From positions 10,274,372 through 10,338,371 of the forward strand of contig NC_031770.1 in assembly GCF_001522545.3 (NCBI RefSeq): 64,000 bases of DNA, given 5' to 3'. Positions within the stretch are counted from its first letter, which is position 1; each line of letters starts with the position of its first letter. This document shows, one piece after another, positions 33,646-47,100 of the stretch. This stretch comes from Parus major (taxonomy: Eukaryota; Chordata; Aves; Passeriformes; Paridae). The notes under the pieces are model-generated. The model did not search any database. It was given only the letters and a program-made list of their open reading frames with translations, and was not told where the DNA came from. A program made the position numbers and the translations under genes.

Positions 33646-36600
33646 AAAAAATCATACATTATTTAGCAAAACTGGGTTCAAGTCATGTCAGCTGCTGTCT
33701 GTATCCATCAGAGAACTGTTGGGATAAACTTCCCAGAGCCTGCCAAGGCATCTGCAGGGAGAGCAGAGCCCAGGATACTGTGCAGGCACAACACCCACAG
33801 GACCTGCCTGCTCCATGCCTGAGGCAAAGCCACAAGTAGAGTTTCACTGTCAGAAGGCCAAAGCTGCTCAGAAATTGAAAACCAAGTTTGATAAACAACT
33901 AAAAGGTTCTAGAAAAAATGGTGGCGTGCTGGGTTTCTTAATTCAATCTGCTCTGCTCTAGGCTTCATAATAAAATGTGCCTGTTATAAATGTGCCTTAA
34001 TTTCCTTGGAAGAAAGGATTATCCTGAGATAAAGAGTGCTGGGAAGCAGCTTTACCTTTAGAATGGCCTTTCATCCCACAAGCCCAATTAACATTTCTGG
34101 AAATGAGTAGTAGACATGTAAAGATATTTCTAAAATATCAGCCTGAGTTATAAAAAAGGTACTGGTACTATGGAGCTCCTGAAATAACCAGGGAGAGAAT
34201 TTGGAATTTCTGACCTCCTTTAACTGGATCCCCAATAAACAAGATCCTGAAGAGAACTCAGCATTACCATTTACTGGGTTTGTGCTACTTCAGCATGCAG
34301 CCACTTAACAAAGGACTGTAATTAAATGCTGATAAAATATTTTAACTTGACATTACAGACCTCAGCTTCTCATTTCAAACCAATGCAGTGGCAGTGTTTG
34401 GTTGCGGTTTGGGATTTTTGTAGTTGTGTGAGAGCAGAGCAGGGGAGGCACCATCAGCATCTCTGTACCAAAAAAGCAACAAAAAAAGAGTAACCTTCAA
34501 AACAAAAACTTCCACTTTTTACAAAAGCCAGGCAGCCACACAAATAAATCAAATACATCTTTGGCATCCTATAAAACAGAACGACACACCCTGGCTGAAA
34601 AACATCTCAGAGGTGCTTTCCAGAAGGAACACTGAATCTACTCTGATCCTGTGCTACTGCAAAGGGATTAATGCAGTTTTGGGGCTGAATTTTAAACAAT
34701 AAAATAAGGACAGACAACATCAGATTTGGATTTTTGTTTTTTAACCTCACTGTGTTTTTCCTATCGCACGATTTTCCCAAGAGCTGATCCAGGGGGAGTG
34801 CAGTCACAGACCTTGGGCTGGAAAGAGTCAGTGCTCAATCCACAGCAGCAACTTCAGAGATGCACCTGCAGTTCAGACAGACATCACTTGCCCTCACAAG
34901 AAAAAACAAGTAGGGATGAGAACGGAGCTGCCTGTGAACCACTTGAGAGGAGTCATGAGGGATTTCCCTTGCTGGAAACCTCTCCCAGGGGTTATCCCAG
35001 GTGGATAACGCACTCCCCTCCCTCCACTGGCCTCCCACGCTGATCTTTGAGAACGTGTCTGATGACATTTCCATCACAAAATCTCCAAGAAAGCCAAAGT
35101 CTTCCAGAACAGGGGACTAATTTTAGTGCTCCCACTGCAGATGAGCCTCAAAAACATGAAGTGGTCCTTGCATTGCATCTCTGTGGAGGAGTTAAGGAGG
35201 AGGCAAGAGGGTCATTAGCCATATCAAAAAAACCATCCCCAGACAATAGTCTTCCTCTGGACCAGATCTCTAATGCATCCCCTCTTTTCTTGCTAGTTTT
35301 GGTTGCCTTGGATTCCAAAATGGTCATGAATAGAAAATGATAAGGAAATACATCTCCACTCACTCCCACCTCACATTACACTTCCTTTGTGAGCAAAATT
35401 ACCAGGACTTTTTCAAAGTGTGGAAAAGCGTATTTTTAACTGCTACTAAAGACACGGTGAGTCATTAATGATCTCAGTGCCAGGAGACCATGCTTTGTGA
35501 AATCACTACTGCTCATTATTTCAAGAAAACAATTAGTCAAAATGAAAAATGAAGCTCTAGGGCTTCCAGGAATTGGATACTGTGCTTTGGATCATTCATG
35601 AACAGGATGAAGACAGCAACAGCTATCCGGACCATGCCCTCACCCCTTTAAAATGAGTATGATAACTTGAGATAATCTCATCCTTAAGGGACAATAAAAC
35701 TAGAGATCCCCTTCAGGAGCTGTGGATGGGGAGGATGGTGGATAGAAATGCTGAAAAATTGTTCTTATTTACTGACCTGGCTGCATGAAACTCTAAGCTA
35801 CCTACTTGTTATTTTTAAACAAAGGTCTTAAGCATGTGAAAACAATAGCCTGGGAGGGATACTCATGCTGGAAATAAGTTCAAATAACAAAACCCACAGT
35901 GGTTAGAGTTAGGATTAGACCTTCAAAAGACAATGCATTGAATAGAGACTGTATTACCAGAAACAGAACATTTGAAACCATTTTCTTTTCATTAAAAAAT
36001 GAATCACCATACTTTCCTCCAGCTAACACCCATTTATCTAACTACAATGAGGGGCTGGCATTTGATGTTTTATTTGATGTCTACAGATTCACCCACCGGA
36101 ACGTAACCACTGCAGGAGCAAAAGGAGCCTGGCACCCAGGTCTGAAGCACAAGCAGCACTGTGTAAAGTTCTTTAGTCTCAGAATAGCCACATCCATATG
36201 GACAGATGCACTCAGCTCAATGAGATTTATTGCTATTAGATAAAATGGCCAGAAAAGCAGCTTTCCTAATTTTTTTTGTCTTAGGTAAAAGCTCTAATCA
36301 CTGTCTTCTTAGTTTTCAGCTATGAAGGGCAAAACAGAGTTGTTGGGTTGTTTTTCTCCCTTAAAAAAAACCCCAAACAACCCCTCCAAAACACAAACCT
36401 GTATTTTTGCTTTGGAGCCACCTGTGTGTGAAACAGCCTAAGTGTCCTTACACTTACAGCAAAATATTTCAGGCTTCACAACTCCAAAAAGATGATCCCA
36501 TGCTACAGGCACTGTCCCAAGGCTATATTAAATAGAAGGGGGCTCAATCCCAGCACGTGCTACAGTCATTTTGAGTCACGTCTCTCTCTCCTTAATTCTG

Positions 36601-38450
36601 CTGTTCATTTTTTTGGCCCATTATCCATGGGGTTGAGCATCCCAAAGTGTGCAGCAACACACCACTACCCCCCAAATGCAAACCTGGGGCACTTAGTAAC
36701 AGCAGTATTTAACAAGTGGTGTCTCACAGGTACTGGTGGATGTGCTGCTCAATATTTACAGCTCAGCTAAAAGCAGCTTTGAAAAGGCCATTTTTCAGCC
36801 ACACGTACAAGTGTTAATGATTAATGTGCTTTTGCAGGAAGTGGGAAAGAGCAACAGATGTAGCAAAAAGAAAACAATAGTAGGAAAAAGGTTGTTGGGG
36901 AAAAATACAGTGTAGAAGTCAAAGAATGGAGGAATCCATCCTTGGAGTTACCAAATGTAGCATCTCACAGTAAATGAAAGAGATACAGTTTCATTTTGGG
37001 GAGAAGACAACTTGACATCAGTACAAATGCTTTCATAGGTCACACAACAGGCCAGCACTCTTTAAAGTGAATACTGAGATGTTTCTTGCTGAAGGAGAAG
37101 AAACCCTTCAAAACCTTTACAACAGCCATAATAACCCAACACACACCAAAGACTTCTGGCTGAAGAAATCAAAATTAGCACGTATTTTCTTCTCTTTCCT
37201 TTTAGCAAACAATCAGGTATGACAAGGCACATAACTGAGCACTCTGAGATTTGCTTCCTGTGAAGGACAGCACAGCTTAGGATGGGAAAGAAAAATTTGA
37301 AGCAGCCTTTAAAAAAAATCTGTCTAAGAAATACACTTCAATACTTTAGCATGACTTTGAAGGTTTGTTATCAGAAAAAGCTTGAAACACAATCAGACCT
37401 TCCAGGAGTTTGGCTCCCCATGGTAAAACCCCATGTCTGGCTGGGGAGCAGAGGGCTCCTTCTGGATGGCCCTTCCTGGGAAAGGACCACCAGAAAGCTG
37501 CCACCTCTGACTGCATGAGGAGAGCCATGGCAATGAATTACTCTGCTCGAGATCCTTCTCACACACTTATTGGAAGCTTGCTCTTCCTCAGCCCAACAAG
37601 TTGTTTAAATCACCCTGTCATGTGGCTGAAGTGCTCAGGAAAAGCAGAGTCAGGAAGGCTGTACAAAGCACCCCACTCATATGAGGAGAGCAGTAAGACA
37701 ATCATATATTTAAAATATCTAGTCAAGGACTGGGTTTATTACCAGAATTTTTTGTTCTGCAGTATCTGTATGGTCTGCACAAGAAAGCAAACATCCCCAA
37801 TTCAATAATGTGAATCCTGTTGCAGCAAGGAAGTTCTTGCAAAGCTTTTCCTTTAATGCCTGAGCCAGGCTGGTTATCTGAAAGACATACCAGTTCACAG
37901 GGCAAGCGACCATGCTGAGAGCTTCAAAACCTGAAATTCAGTAATCCATCAGTAGTCATTAGTCTCCCATTTAGTCTCTAATGCCCTTACTGTTCTGTTC
38001 ATGGATTACCCAGTTCTGCTTTAAAAATTGCAGAGATGACATAAGACTCCTGTTATACAAAGCTGTATCACATTCAGCATGGGAACAGTTTGTGTAAGGC
38101 TGCAAACTTGTTGCATAAGCTTTACAGAGAACCAGGCTGTATGTGGATTTTATCTTGCTCAATGTGTCTAGTCTATAATCTAGTTTCCAAAAATATCATT
38201 ATAGCTCCTTCTTGAAAGAAAAAAGACCCTGAAAAGGTTTGAGATGAAATGATGCTACCTATGAATGTTTATATTGGTGATGCTCTAATGTTTGCATAAA
38301 TGCTCGTGTGACACTTGCTTTCTATCCTTCTAAGTTAGCTTTACATGAATTCTAGATGTATTTACCTTCTATTAATGACAGTACCCATAAATCCAGACTG
38401 TTTTTTCCTTTGAAACAAAAAAAGGATTTTAAAGAAGCAGTGAAGAATCT

Positions 38451-38540
38451 CACAAACCAATTGCCTCTCACACAAATCAATTGCCTCTGTCAGAAGACAA
38501 CAACTGTACTTGTTTTTAAGAAAATGTACTTGTTTTTAAG
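38451..38540. repeat. Two neighbouring 20-bp tandem duplications
   Basis: CACAAACCAATTGCCTCTCA is followed by CACAAATCAATTGCCTCTGT (38451-38490). Then TGTACTTGTTTTTAAG occurs at 38505-38520 and 38525-38540. Both have a 20-base period but different units. Confidence 0.9.
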
Positions 38541-41500
38541 TGAGCAAGAGATCAATACAAGCAGGCAACTCACAGCCACACTCAAGCTTGGATGAGATTT
38601 CAGAGCTGCAAGATAGTCTTCGTATCCTAGAACTCACAGGAAGGTGAAGGGATGTGAAAGACACAAGATTGTGACCAAAGAATCTTTCAGATCCTCAAAT
38701 TCACAGAAAAAAACCCTGCATTTGAGACTTGCCACCTTACAAACAGAAATCTTGGCAGCAAGCACTCCTACCTATCCCTCCCCCCACCCAAAATAAGGAA
38801 AAAGCCAGTGTCTTTTGAAGACCTTTGAAGCTCCCTGTGTCAGGAGAGGGCTGATCATTAATGACCAGAAGAAATGCCAGGCAGAACTAAAAACAATGGG
38901 ACTGGCTCCCATCTGCAGCTCCAGACATTATTCCAGAAGCCTGAAGGAATTTCTCATCTGAATTTCAATTTTTTGTTTTTTAAAGGGATGCCATCCAGGC
39001 ATCCATCAAGAACTGAGGAAAGCTCTCGTGTGACAAAGGTTTTTCTCCTGGTTTTCAGTTTTCTACAGTGTGTGCTTTTGAAACCAGAGCTTTAATCAGA
39101 GTTCCTTCCATGTCTATCAAAGGCTAAAGTACAATCCAAACCTGAGACTGCAAACTTCTGCTATTACATCCAGCAACCCTGATTAATTCAAGGCTTGAAT
39201 ATTCTCAGTAGAGCAAGGGTGAGTGTAATGCCCTGTGCTGATATTGAAGTGTGGTGCTCAGCTGAATGTTATTCCCATTTGAAGGTTTCATTAGCAATAA
39301 TTACTTGTTTTTCTTAAGCCTTTACTTGCACATCTTGGAAAATCTAATGTGGACAGAGCAAAGCACTCAATACCCTAATCAATACAGCACTCAGTGTGCT
39401 AACTTTTGAAAGGCTGGTAGTAAATTTACCCATGAAGTATCATCTGGGAATCTCAGTGCATGAGTTAAGAAGTGCACAGTGAAAGAGAAGAGAATCTCCT
39501 GGTTTCATCTGAGGAGAGCACTTGGGCTGCATCCCACTCGCCCCTCCTGGTCCCAGCCAAGGACTTCATCCCTCTGCACATAAGAAATTAGCTTAGGATC
39601 ACCAGAGAGCTTCAGCATTTGCCTTTTATAGCTTTGTTTATTGATACCTCTTAAGAAGTTTGTCCCAAAAAAATGTAGGAAATGGAGATCTGTGGAGTCT
39701 GCTAATGAAAGGTTTAATTGAGGCTGATGCTGCATCTGGGTTGGGTTTATTTGTTTATGCTTTTGAACACTGATGAGCTCATCAGCAAGGTATGTAAAAC
39801 AATCCATATTCTGTAACATGAAAAGCAAAGAACTACCAAACCTACTGGCTCCTGACAGAGCTCCAGTGCAAAGGAGTACAGCAGCCTCGGGAAAAGAAAG
39901 CCAGAAGATGGTTATTCAGCTCTTCAAGTATGTGAAAGTGCAGGATGTATTACAGCCAGCAGTTCTCCAGATTCAACCTGAACTCCTGGTCCTGGATTAT
40001 CAACTGTCGACACTCTCCCCAAGGTACAGGATTACAAATATTCCCTCTGAAGCTTGTCATTAGGCATTCCAAATAAACTCCAGAACAACCTTGAACCTGA
40101 GGATATTTTAAGTAACAGATGCCTGTGAAAAATACAAAGTGAACGAAGGAAAAGACCATGACCTTCAATGAGGCTTTTCCTTAAAACCATCCTTTCTTGA
40201 ACAATCTGTTTTACTCCCAAGTGTTTCTAACACTAGTTAAATAAGATTTAAAAAGTTAGTAAAAACTGATGGTTTATTCACACCAAACATGTCACAAAAA
40301 CTGTTGTTATAGGTGTTTTTTCTAAGAAATTAGGAAGGAAGCAGAGATGGCTTTAATTAAAACAATGTAAAATGGACTGTAAGTGGTTACTCACATATGG
40401 TTTAAGTACTCATGGGAGGAGTGGGAAGACAGCTGGATAAATATTGAACACTAACAGTTTCTCCCTCCTTTAGGACAAAGAGTACCCACTTTTAGCTATT
40501 TCTAAGAACAAGTATTATTTGAAGAATTAGCAATTATTTCTGAAGCAAAGCTTAGTCATCAACTAAGAACAAAATACCAGAGTATTTTTCTATATATGCA
40601 GTGAATTTCAGATTTCCTGAAGAACGGTAATAATTAAATCTTTTTGTATTTTATGAGGTTTAGCACTAAAATAACAAACAGTATTCCTAGAAATAGGCAC
40701 TTAAATTTGGAATAAAACACAAATTCATTAAAATCCCCTCTTAGAAAATGAAGCTTAGCAGTTCAGGAATGGGTGATGAACATCTCACAGAGGTAACTTG
40801 ATAGCAGCATCTGTCTGTGCAATAAACTGGTCTCTTAAATCAAAGGACTGTTGGTGCATAAGTAACTTTATGAGGGAAAAGCAAACATTATTGCTAATAA
40901 AACCCTCGCCACACAACTGATGTGTATTGTCCAAAAAACAAAGTCCAAACCAATTATGTTTATTTGAACAGCCGCTGATGTAAACCTTCCACCCTCAGCA
41001 GTGAACATGCCTAGGGCTGGGTTCATACTCTGAGCATGGCTTCAGGTCACAAAGAGTCCCTCTAGAGCTTTCTTTTAAAGGTGATCTGGATATACTGTGA
41101 CTGAGGATCCACAGGGTATTCTGACACAGGGATGTGTCACGGGTGGCTACCACGACAGCTGCCAGAGCTCTGGTGCCAAAGGATGGCAGGCAACGTCTTG
41201 GGAAAACAAGCCCTGTCCCTGGGAAAACATATCCTGCCCCAAAACCTGTCCAAGGAGCCATTTGTAAACAGTCAGGCATCAGCATATTGATAGTTAATGT
41301 CCTCCATCGGATCCCAGCCCAGCCCAGCAGCAAAGCCGTGACAATCCAAGTGCTGACCAGCTGGGCACACTCGCCAAGACTTGGCACCCAGCACTTCACC
41401 AGACAAAAACGCTTTTCTTGGGAGATGTGACTTTATAATCAGGCACTGCCAACAAGGACTGTGATTCAGTGCCCAGAAAACAACAGAAGATTTGATCCTT

Positions 41501-44500
41501 CCCACATGAACACGCCAAACAGCCATCTGAAGAAATAAAGCGTAAGGCAAGCTAAGCTTTAGCCATGTTTTTTCATGGAGAAAAGCCTAAAGGTGCTAAA
41601 TTGAAACACTGATAATAAAGGAAATGTTGTGCTGCTTCCTCTTTGTGAGGTGTCTCCCCCACTACTCGTTTCACCAGGAACTGAGCAAGCCAACATGAAA
41701 TAAGCTGAATTTTGTAGGGATACATCTCTGCTAGAATGAGGAGAGACTCCTCTGACCCCCATGTGCCACAGCACAAGGCAAAAGGACTTCTCCTCCCTGC
41801 ACTCATCCCTGCAAAACATCACTTTGCAGAGATAATTCATAAATGATTTAAGCCTGGTGTGGAACTCACCTCATGCAGGCACAAATGCTACAATAAATTC
41901 TGTCCCCTTGTGTGCACAGGGGACAGAAGGCAGAATATCATGATAGAAATAGCCCTGTCTCCATCATTGTTTACTGTTTTTCTTTCATTTTCATTTCAAA
42001 TACACTTTAGAGATAAGCATAAAAGACTCTCCTTTTTTTTTCCTTTCCAGGTCAAATACAATGAACTTGTCCTGAAAGAATGTAACCTTTCTCCAGAAAC
42101 ATTACAGAAACAAAGTTTTCCGCATGCTGAGAAGAACAGAAACAAAACTATAACTTTAAAATCCAGCTGCTGCGGGCTGATCTCTCCTGTTTCTCCTATT
42201 CCAAAGCCAAACACTTTGCTCATCCTCTCCAGGCTGCACCCATCAGCTACAGCCCAGCACTTCAACACCATCTTCTGCTCCTTTTTTTTTTTTCTTTTGT
42301 CCATGTCAATACATGAAACATTATGATAACACAGACAGCTGATAACATCAAAATGTGAGGATTTGGGAAGTCTTTTTAATTTGGTATCAGCCATAATGAT
42401 GGATTTGGCCAGACAGCTCCTTCCACAGAAAGCCACACAATGAAATACAGAGGTTTTCCTTTATCCATGAATTACATGTAATTTCAAAGACAAGTATTTA
42501 CAAATTTCCTAAGAAGCAAAGGCACACAACTCTTTTGCTGGTTTACAAGTACAACATATATCCTTGTAAAGGAATATTAAAAATATTATCAATAAAAAAA
42601 TTGACTAAAATTTCCCTCTTTTTGACCTATGTATTTCCTGTTACATTTTCTTTGGGCAGTTTCTGAATTCTGAGTATCAGCAGGGCTGCTTCCTGGCATG
42701 AAACTCCCTCACCCAAGGAGTGCACAGGATAAACAGGGAAAGCAGGCTAAGTTAAGCTAGAAGTTCAAGACAGAGGCCAGCAGGCGTTCCTGTGGATTTA
42801 TCTCTAGTGAAAAAAACATAGATAGTGCTGGCTGCTTCCTGCTCAGATGGAAAGGAATTCATGTTGCCACTGCAGGTGATGCTTCAATGTCAAATAAATG
42901 GTTGGTTTTTAGAACACACTGACATCTTCCAATGAAAAGATAAAACAACCTGGATTTAATTCTGTCTGTCTTCACAGCCATGCTGTCAAATCCAGTCCCT
43001 CCTGCTCCAAACATCACACAGTCAGCAACTGGATACATAACAGTTTCCTACAGTTTTGTAGGATAGAATGTCCAAGTAATTTTATTAACCCTTTGATAAA
43101 TCTTGCATACTGTAATGGGTATTCACTGCAAAAATACTGACATGATATTAAATTTAAATTATTCCATATTTTTAAGATATAAAGATATACTTGATAAAGG
43201 CTAATGAATGCAAAACAGTCTCAGGCAAAAAAACAAGAAAGGAAAGCAGAATGAAAGAGGTTTAACTGTTTTTGCAGAAATGTTCGCATCTTTGGTTCCA
43301 AGTCTAGAAAACTACTCAGAGCCACACAGAAATACTTCTGTGGGCAACAGATGATCAGCTGATGGATGAAGATTTTGCTTTATTTAGAGCATTAGAGGAA
43401 CAAATTCCCTCTTTTTTATTGATATAAAAGCATTTCCCCATTATTTGTATAACAACTTTCATAAATGTGCAGCCCTCAACGAAAATTGCACTCACCTTGA
43501 ATTTCCTTCTTGTTTTAAAAAACTGAGAAGTCAAAGTGTAAAAGACACAGGAGGGAACAGGACACCACTCCAGCTCTGGAGGGGAACAATCAGCAAACTC
43601 TCAGCTTTTACTTTAGGATAATGTTACAGGCACAGCTTTTACAATGTCACCGAGTTAACAGGAAACAAATACCTCACTAAAAATCCCTTTCACAGCAAAC
43701 CCTTTCTTTTCACCCCTTCTTACCACTGGAAACGAATAAGATGAAATAGTGTGACCTCCCAAAAGAGGCAGGAGAATGCTGCCACTCAAGACAACACTCA
43801 AGGTGTGTGTGGTTTTGGGGGGATCAAGAGACAGGACAGGAAGAGATGATGAACAGTGGTCTTCACCGAGAATGGACAGCAAACACACGCATCGGTACCA
43901 CAAACAAACTTCTCTTTGCTGCACAAGTTGAACTTGGAAGGCGGCTTTTGGAGGTGCTGGCTGAGCAACCAACAGGCTTTTACAAATATTTGTGCAATAA
44001 ACCACACTGAGGAGTATTCACCCCAAGCTCCGTTAGCTGCAGTGCTTAAGGCAGTCTTTGTCAGGCTGAATCTGCCCTTTGAACAGACCCGAGCCACTCC
44101 CTGGAGAAGCCTCTCCCTCCGCTGACCACACAAGGAACCTACAGAGGAGACAAGACTCAACACACACCGTTCAGAAGCAATTCTGACTGCCAAATATTAG
44201 GTGGGGAGTAAATCTGCCCAGATGTCACCTTGTACTTCTTGGAGGCAGCCACTGGAATTCTGTGTTTTGTTGTTGTTTTCTTCGCTACTTTTATTCTGAC
44301 TGCCCATCAGGTCACATAAATTTTGTATCCCCTTAGGGAAAAGATCTCTTCCAAGGACACCTCTGGCACCTTGGATACAAGCTTCAGGGAACTGTTCCCA
44401 CTACCGACCAACTAGAAGAAATAGCCCAAAGGCATGTATCAGGATGCACAGTACAGAGGGGAAAAACCACCCTGCTTGCAGATGGAGACTCTGTGGGTCC

Positions 44501-46673
44501 AGCCAAGCTGAAAAAGAATGAAGTACTGACATGTCTCAGGAGAACAGCACCTGTCAGAAATGTCACTGATGTTCTGGCACTGAACTTGGAAACAAATCCT
44601 TTCCTTCAGCTGCTGGTGGGAGGGGGAACAAACTAAACCCTGAATAATTCCACTCCTTTCACCATAATTCACATTTTCTGACATCCTCCTAAGCCCCTGT
44701 GTAGCAGGAAAACAGGCAGCCCAGTGTAGGGAGGCTACGCTAGGGAAGGTGAGCATCACAGAAAATTCAAGTCCTCATGGAAATAAATAAACCCCTACAA
44801 TATTTTCAGAATTTCTGCGGTAACAACACCTCTTTGAGGCAGCGATATTTCTCCATTTCAGCTACATCCTCAGTGAAATACAAGCCATTAGTACAACAGT
44901 AATTCATCACCTCAAGTCTTATCTTGCTCTCTGGACTCTTTCACAAAAAACAAGGCCAGCCTTAGAGACAGAGCTTTAGCTGAATGAACACAAGGCCCCA
45001 GGGACTTGTCCAGGAAGCCGCACCTCAGGTAGGTGTTGCAGGGATCAGCCCCAGGAAGAGCCTGTGGCCTTCTTTTTGAAGTAGGAAAAAAAAAAACCCA
45101 ACTATTTTGAATCTCAGATCCTGAGATTAATAACAAATAACCCTCTCAAAAATCAGTAGAAGTCCCCTTTTAGTTTAGATGCTGAAAATTAGCCTTTGTT
45201 AAGCCAATACAACAGGTTACTTAGACATAACAGAAGCAGATTTTCTGCATTTCTATGTTTATATTTGTAAAAGTTCTCCCAGAAGAAAACTCTCCCACTC
45301 AAAGATTTATTTCCAGACCCTGCCCCAGTTTCCCAGTAAGTTAGTTTCTGGTGCTTTTGGCTACTTGATCCTTATGTGAGCAATTAATTAGGAGAAAAAA
45401 ATAAACAATTATGGTATGCTTATAGGTTTAAGTTGTCATTAACTTGTTTGTTGGCTTTCTCAAACTTCACAGTCCCTCAAAAGAAAGGTTTTTTGATTGC
45501 TGAAAACAAGGTATGCTCCAGGTTAGGGAGAACCAGGAATTTCAACCTCACTGGGTTAGAGACAGCACAAACTCTTGCTAGTACCATCCCTCGCAGGATA
45601 GTATCAGCTGGATCATGGTACTAACCATTCTCATACCCCTGAGGAGGAGGATACTGGTGTACCTGGGACTCCAATATGGTTCTGGAATCACAGGAGGCTT
45701 TGCCATGTTCTGGAATCAAAGGGAAGGGAAATTATATATCCCTGGTGCCACAAGGGATGTCTAAACACTTCTGAGTTGGTTCTGCTCTTCCACCTGTGGC
45801 CATGGCCCTGAGGTCTGTGTGTAACGCATTTTCCACGTTATAGAAAATCATTTCAAGCCCAGAACCAGACTGTTAAGAATTGCTTCCTGAACAAGCTAAA
45901 GGCCAGGGAAGTTAGGAGAATACTATTTTGTATTTCTACTTTCAGAGAGTTCCTTACCAGTTTTCATTTGAAACCCATGTCCAGAAGCATAACTCCATTT
46001 GTGCTTCAGTGATCAGCACTTTTACACAGGCAGATTCCCATGCCAGAAGCTGCCCTCATGCAGCTACAGCCATACAAAGGAGTAAGGTTCTGAAAAGCAC
46101 TAAGCAAATCACTAAAAATTAGTTCCTTCTCATATAAATAGCATTGACACTGTAGTGGGGATTAGATACACCTCTTGTTTCAGTATCTTGGAATCAAAGC
46201 AATTAAAAAAACCTTACAAAAATGATTTGACAAGTACATGCAGGCAGTAAGATCACCATGGTATCTGACTGCAATGCTGTTCAACGATGACAGTGACAGC
46301 AAGCCAGAAATCTGGAGGTTTTTCAAACAAGCTCCAAGGCTCCCTTTTAGATTCTGATTTCCTTGGGTGGAAAAAGAAAGGGGAGGCAGTGCACAAAAAA
46401 AGATGTGATGATGATGATGATTGTGTTGAGTCCCTGGAGGATGAATCAACTCCAGGCTGATGCAGCTTACACTAATAAGCAATTCAGAGCTTTAAAAGTA
46501 GCATGTACTCCCTCCCTCCCCCTTAAAACATTTGCTTGATATAGAAATTATTAGAAATTAAATGCTAAAGGAGAAGCAAAATCTTTGAAGATACACAAAT
46601 ACAGTACAAAAAAGCATCTTTGTAAGGTTAGATTTGGCCCATCTTTCATAAGCATAACATATGGGATTAAAGC

Positions 46674-47100
46674 ACAGAATCACAGAATGGATTAGGTTGG
46701 GAAAGACCTCTGGGATCATCGAGTCCAACCCATGACTAAACACACAGTGTCAGTCAGCCCATGGCACTGAGTGCCACCTCCAGTCTTTCCTGAAACACCT
46801 CCAGGGATGGTGCCTCCACCACCTCCCTGTGCAGTCCATTCCAATGCTTAATCACCTTTTCTTTGATGAAATTCCTCCTAAAAATTCCAGAAAATACCTC
46901 AGAAAGAAGTCAACAACTCCTCCCAATTTAGTTCCATCAACAAACTTCCTTAGTATCCCTTTAAGGCCTGTGTCCAAGGTGTTTATGGAGATGCTGAAGA
47001 GCCCTGGGCCTAAGTGAAACCCCACTGGTGACAGGTTGCCAGCCTGATGTCACCCCCTGCTCTGTAACCCACTGAAATAACCAGATTTTTATCCTTGCAG
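46674..47100 (-). mobile_element. CR1 LINE copy, 5'-truncated, minus-strand orientation
   Basis: The + strand begins CACAGAATCACAGAATGG, then GGTTGGGAAAGACCTCTGGG, ATCATCGAGTCCAACCCATG, CTCCAGGGATGGTGCCTCC and TCCATTCCAATGCTTAATC, all CR1 3' region in reverse complement. A later part (AAGAGCCCTGGGCCTAAGTG, CCCCACTGGTGACAGGTTGC) matches a more upstream CR1 region, with poorly matching sequence at about 46870-46930 between. Coding capacity is lost. The left boundary is sharp; the right one is approximate. Confidence 0.92.

Larger units (their letters stand above)
29883..46673. other. COMMD1 intron 2, long central segment; no gene
   Basis: I found no exon, RNA gene or recognisable transposable element in these 16.8 kb. 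Visible details are a T21 run (31440-31460), a T16 run (33630-33645), 18-bp (33195-33230) and 20-bp (38451-38490, 38505-38540) tandem duplications and a (GAT)n run at about 46405-46421. Open frames near 41.0-41.4 kb and 43.6-44.2 kb overlap on both strands and match nothing known. Confidence 0.5.

Noticed and set aside
35897..35925. Telomere-like words (GGTTAGAGTTAGGATTAG)
   Set aside because: Only two or three imperfect units; not enough for an interstitial telomeric repeat.
40995..41430. Overlapping 134- and 98-codon frames on opposite strands
   Set aside because: Checked for ERV or LINE protein motifs; none recognised, and no splice or promoter context.
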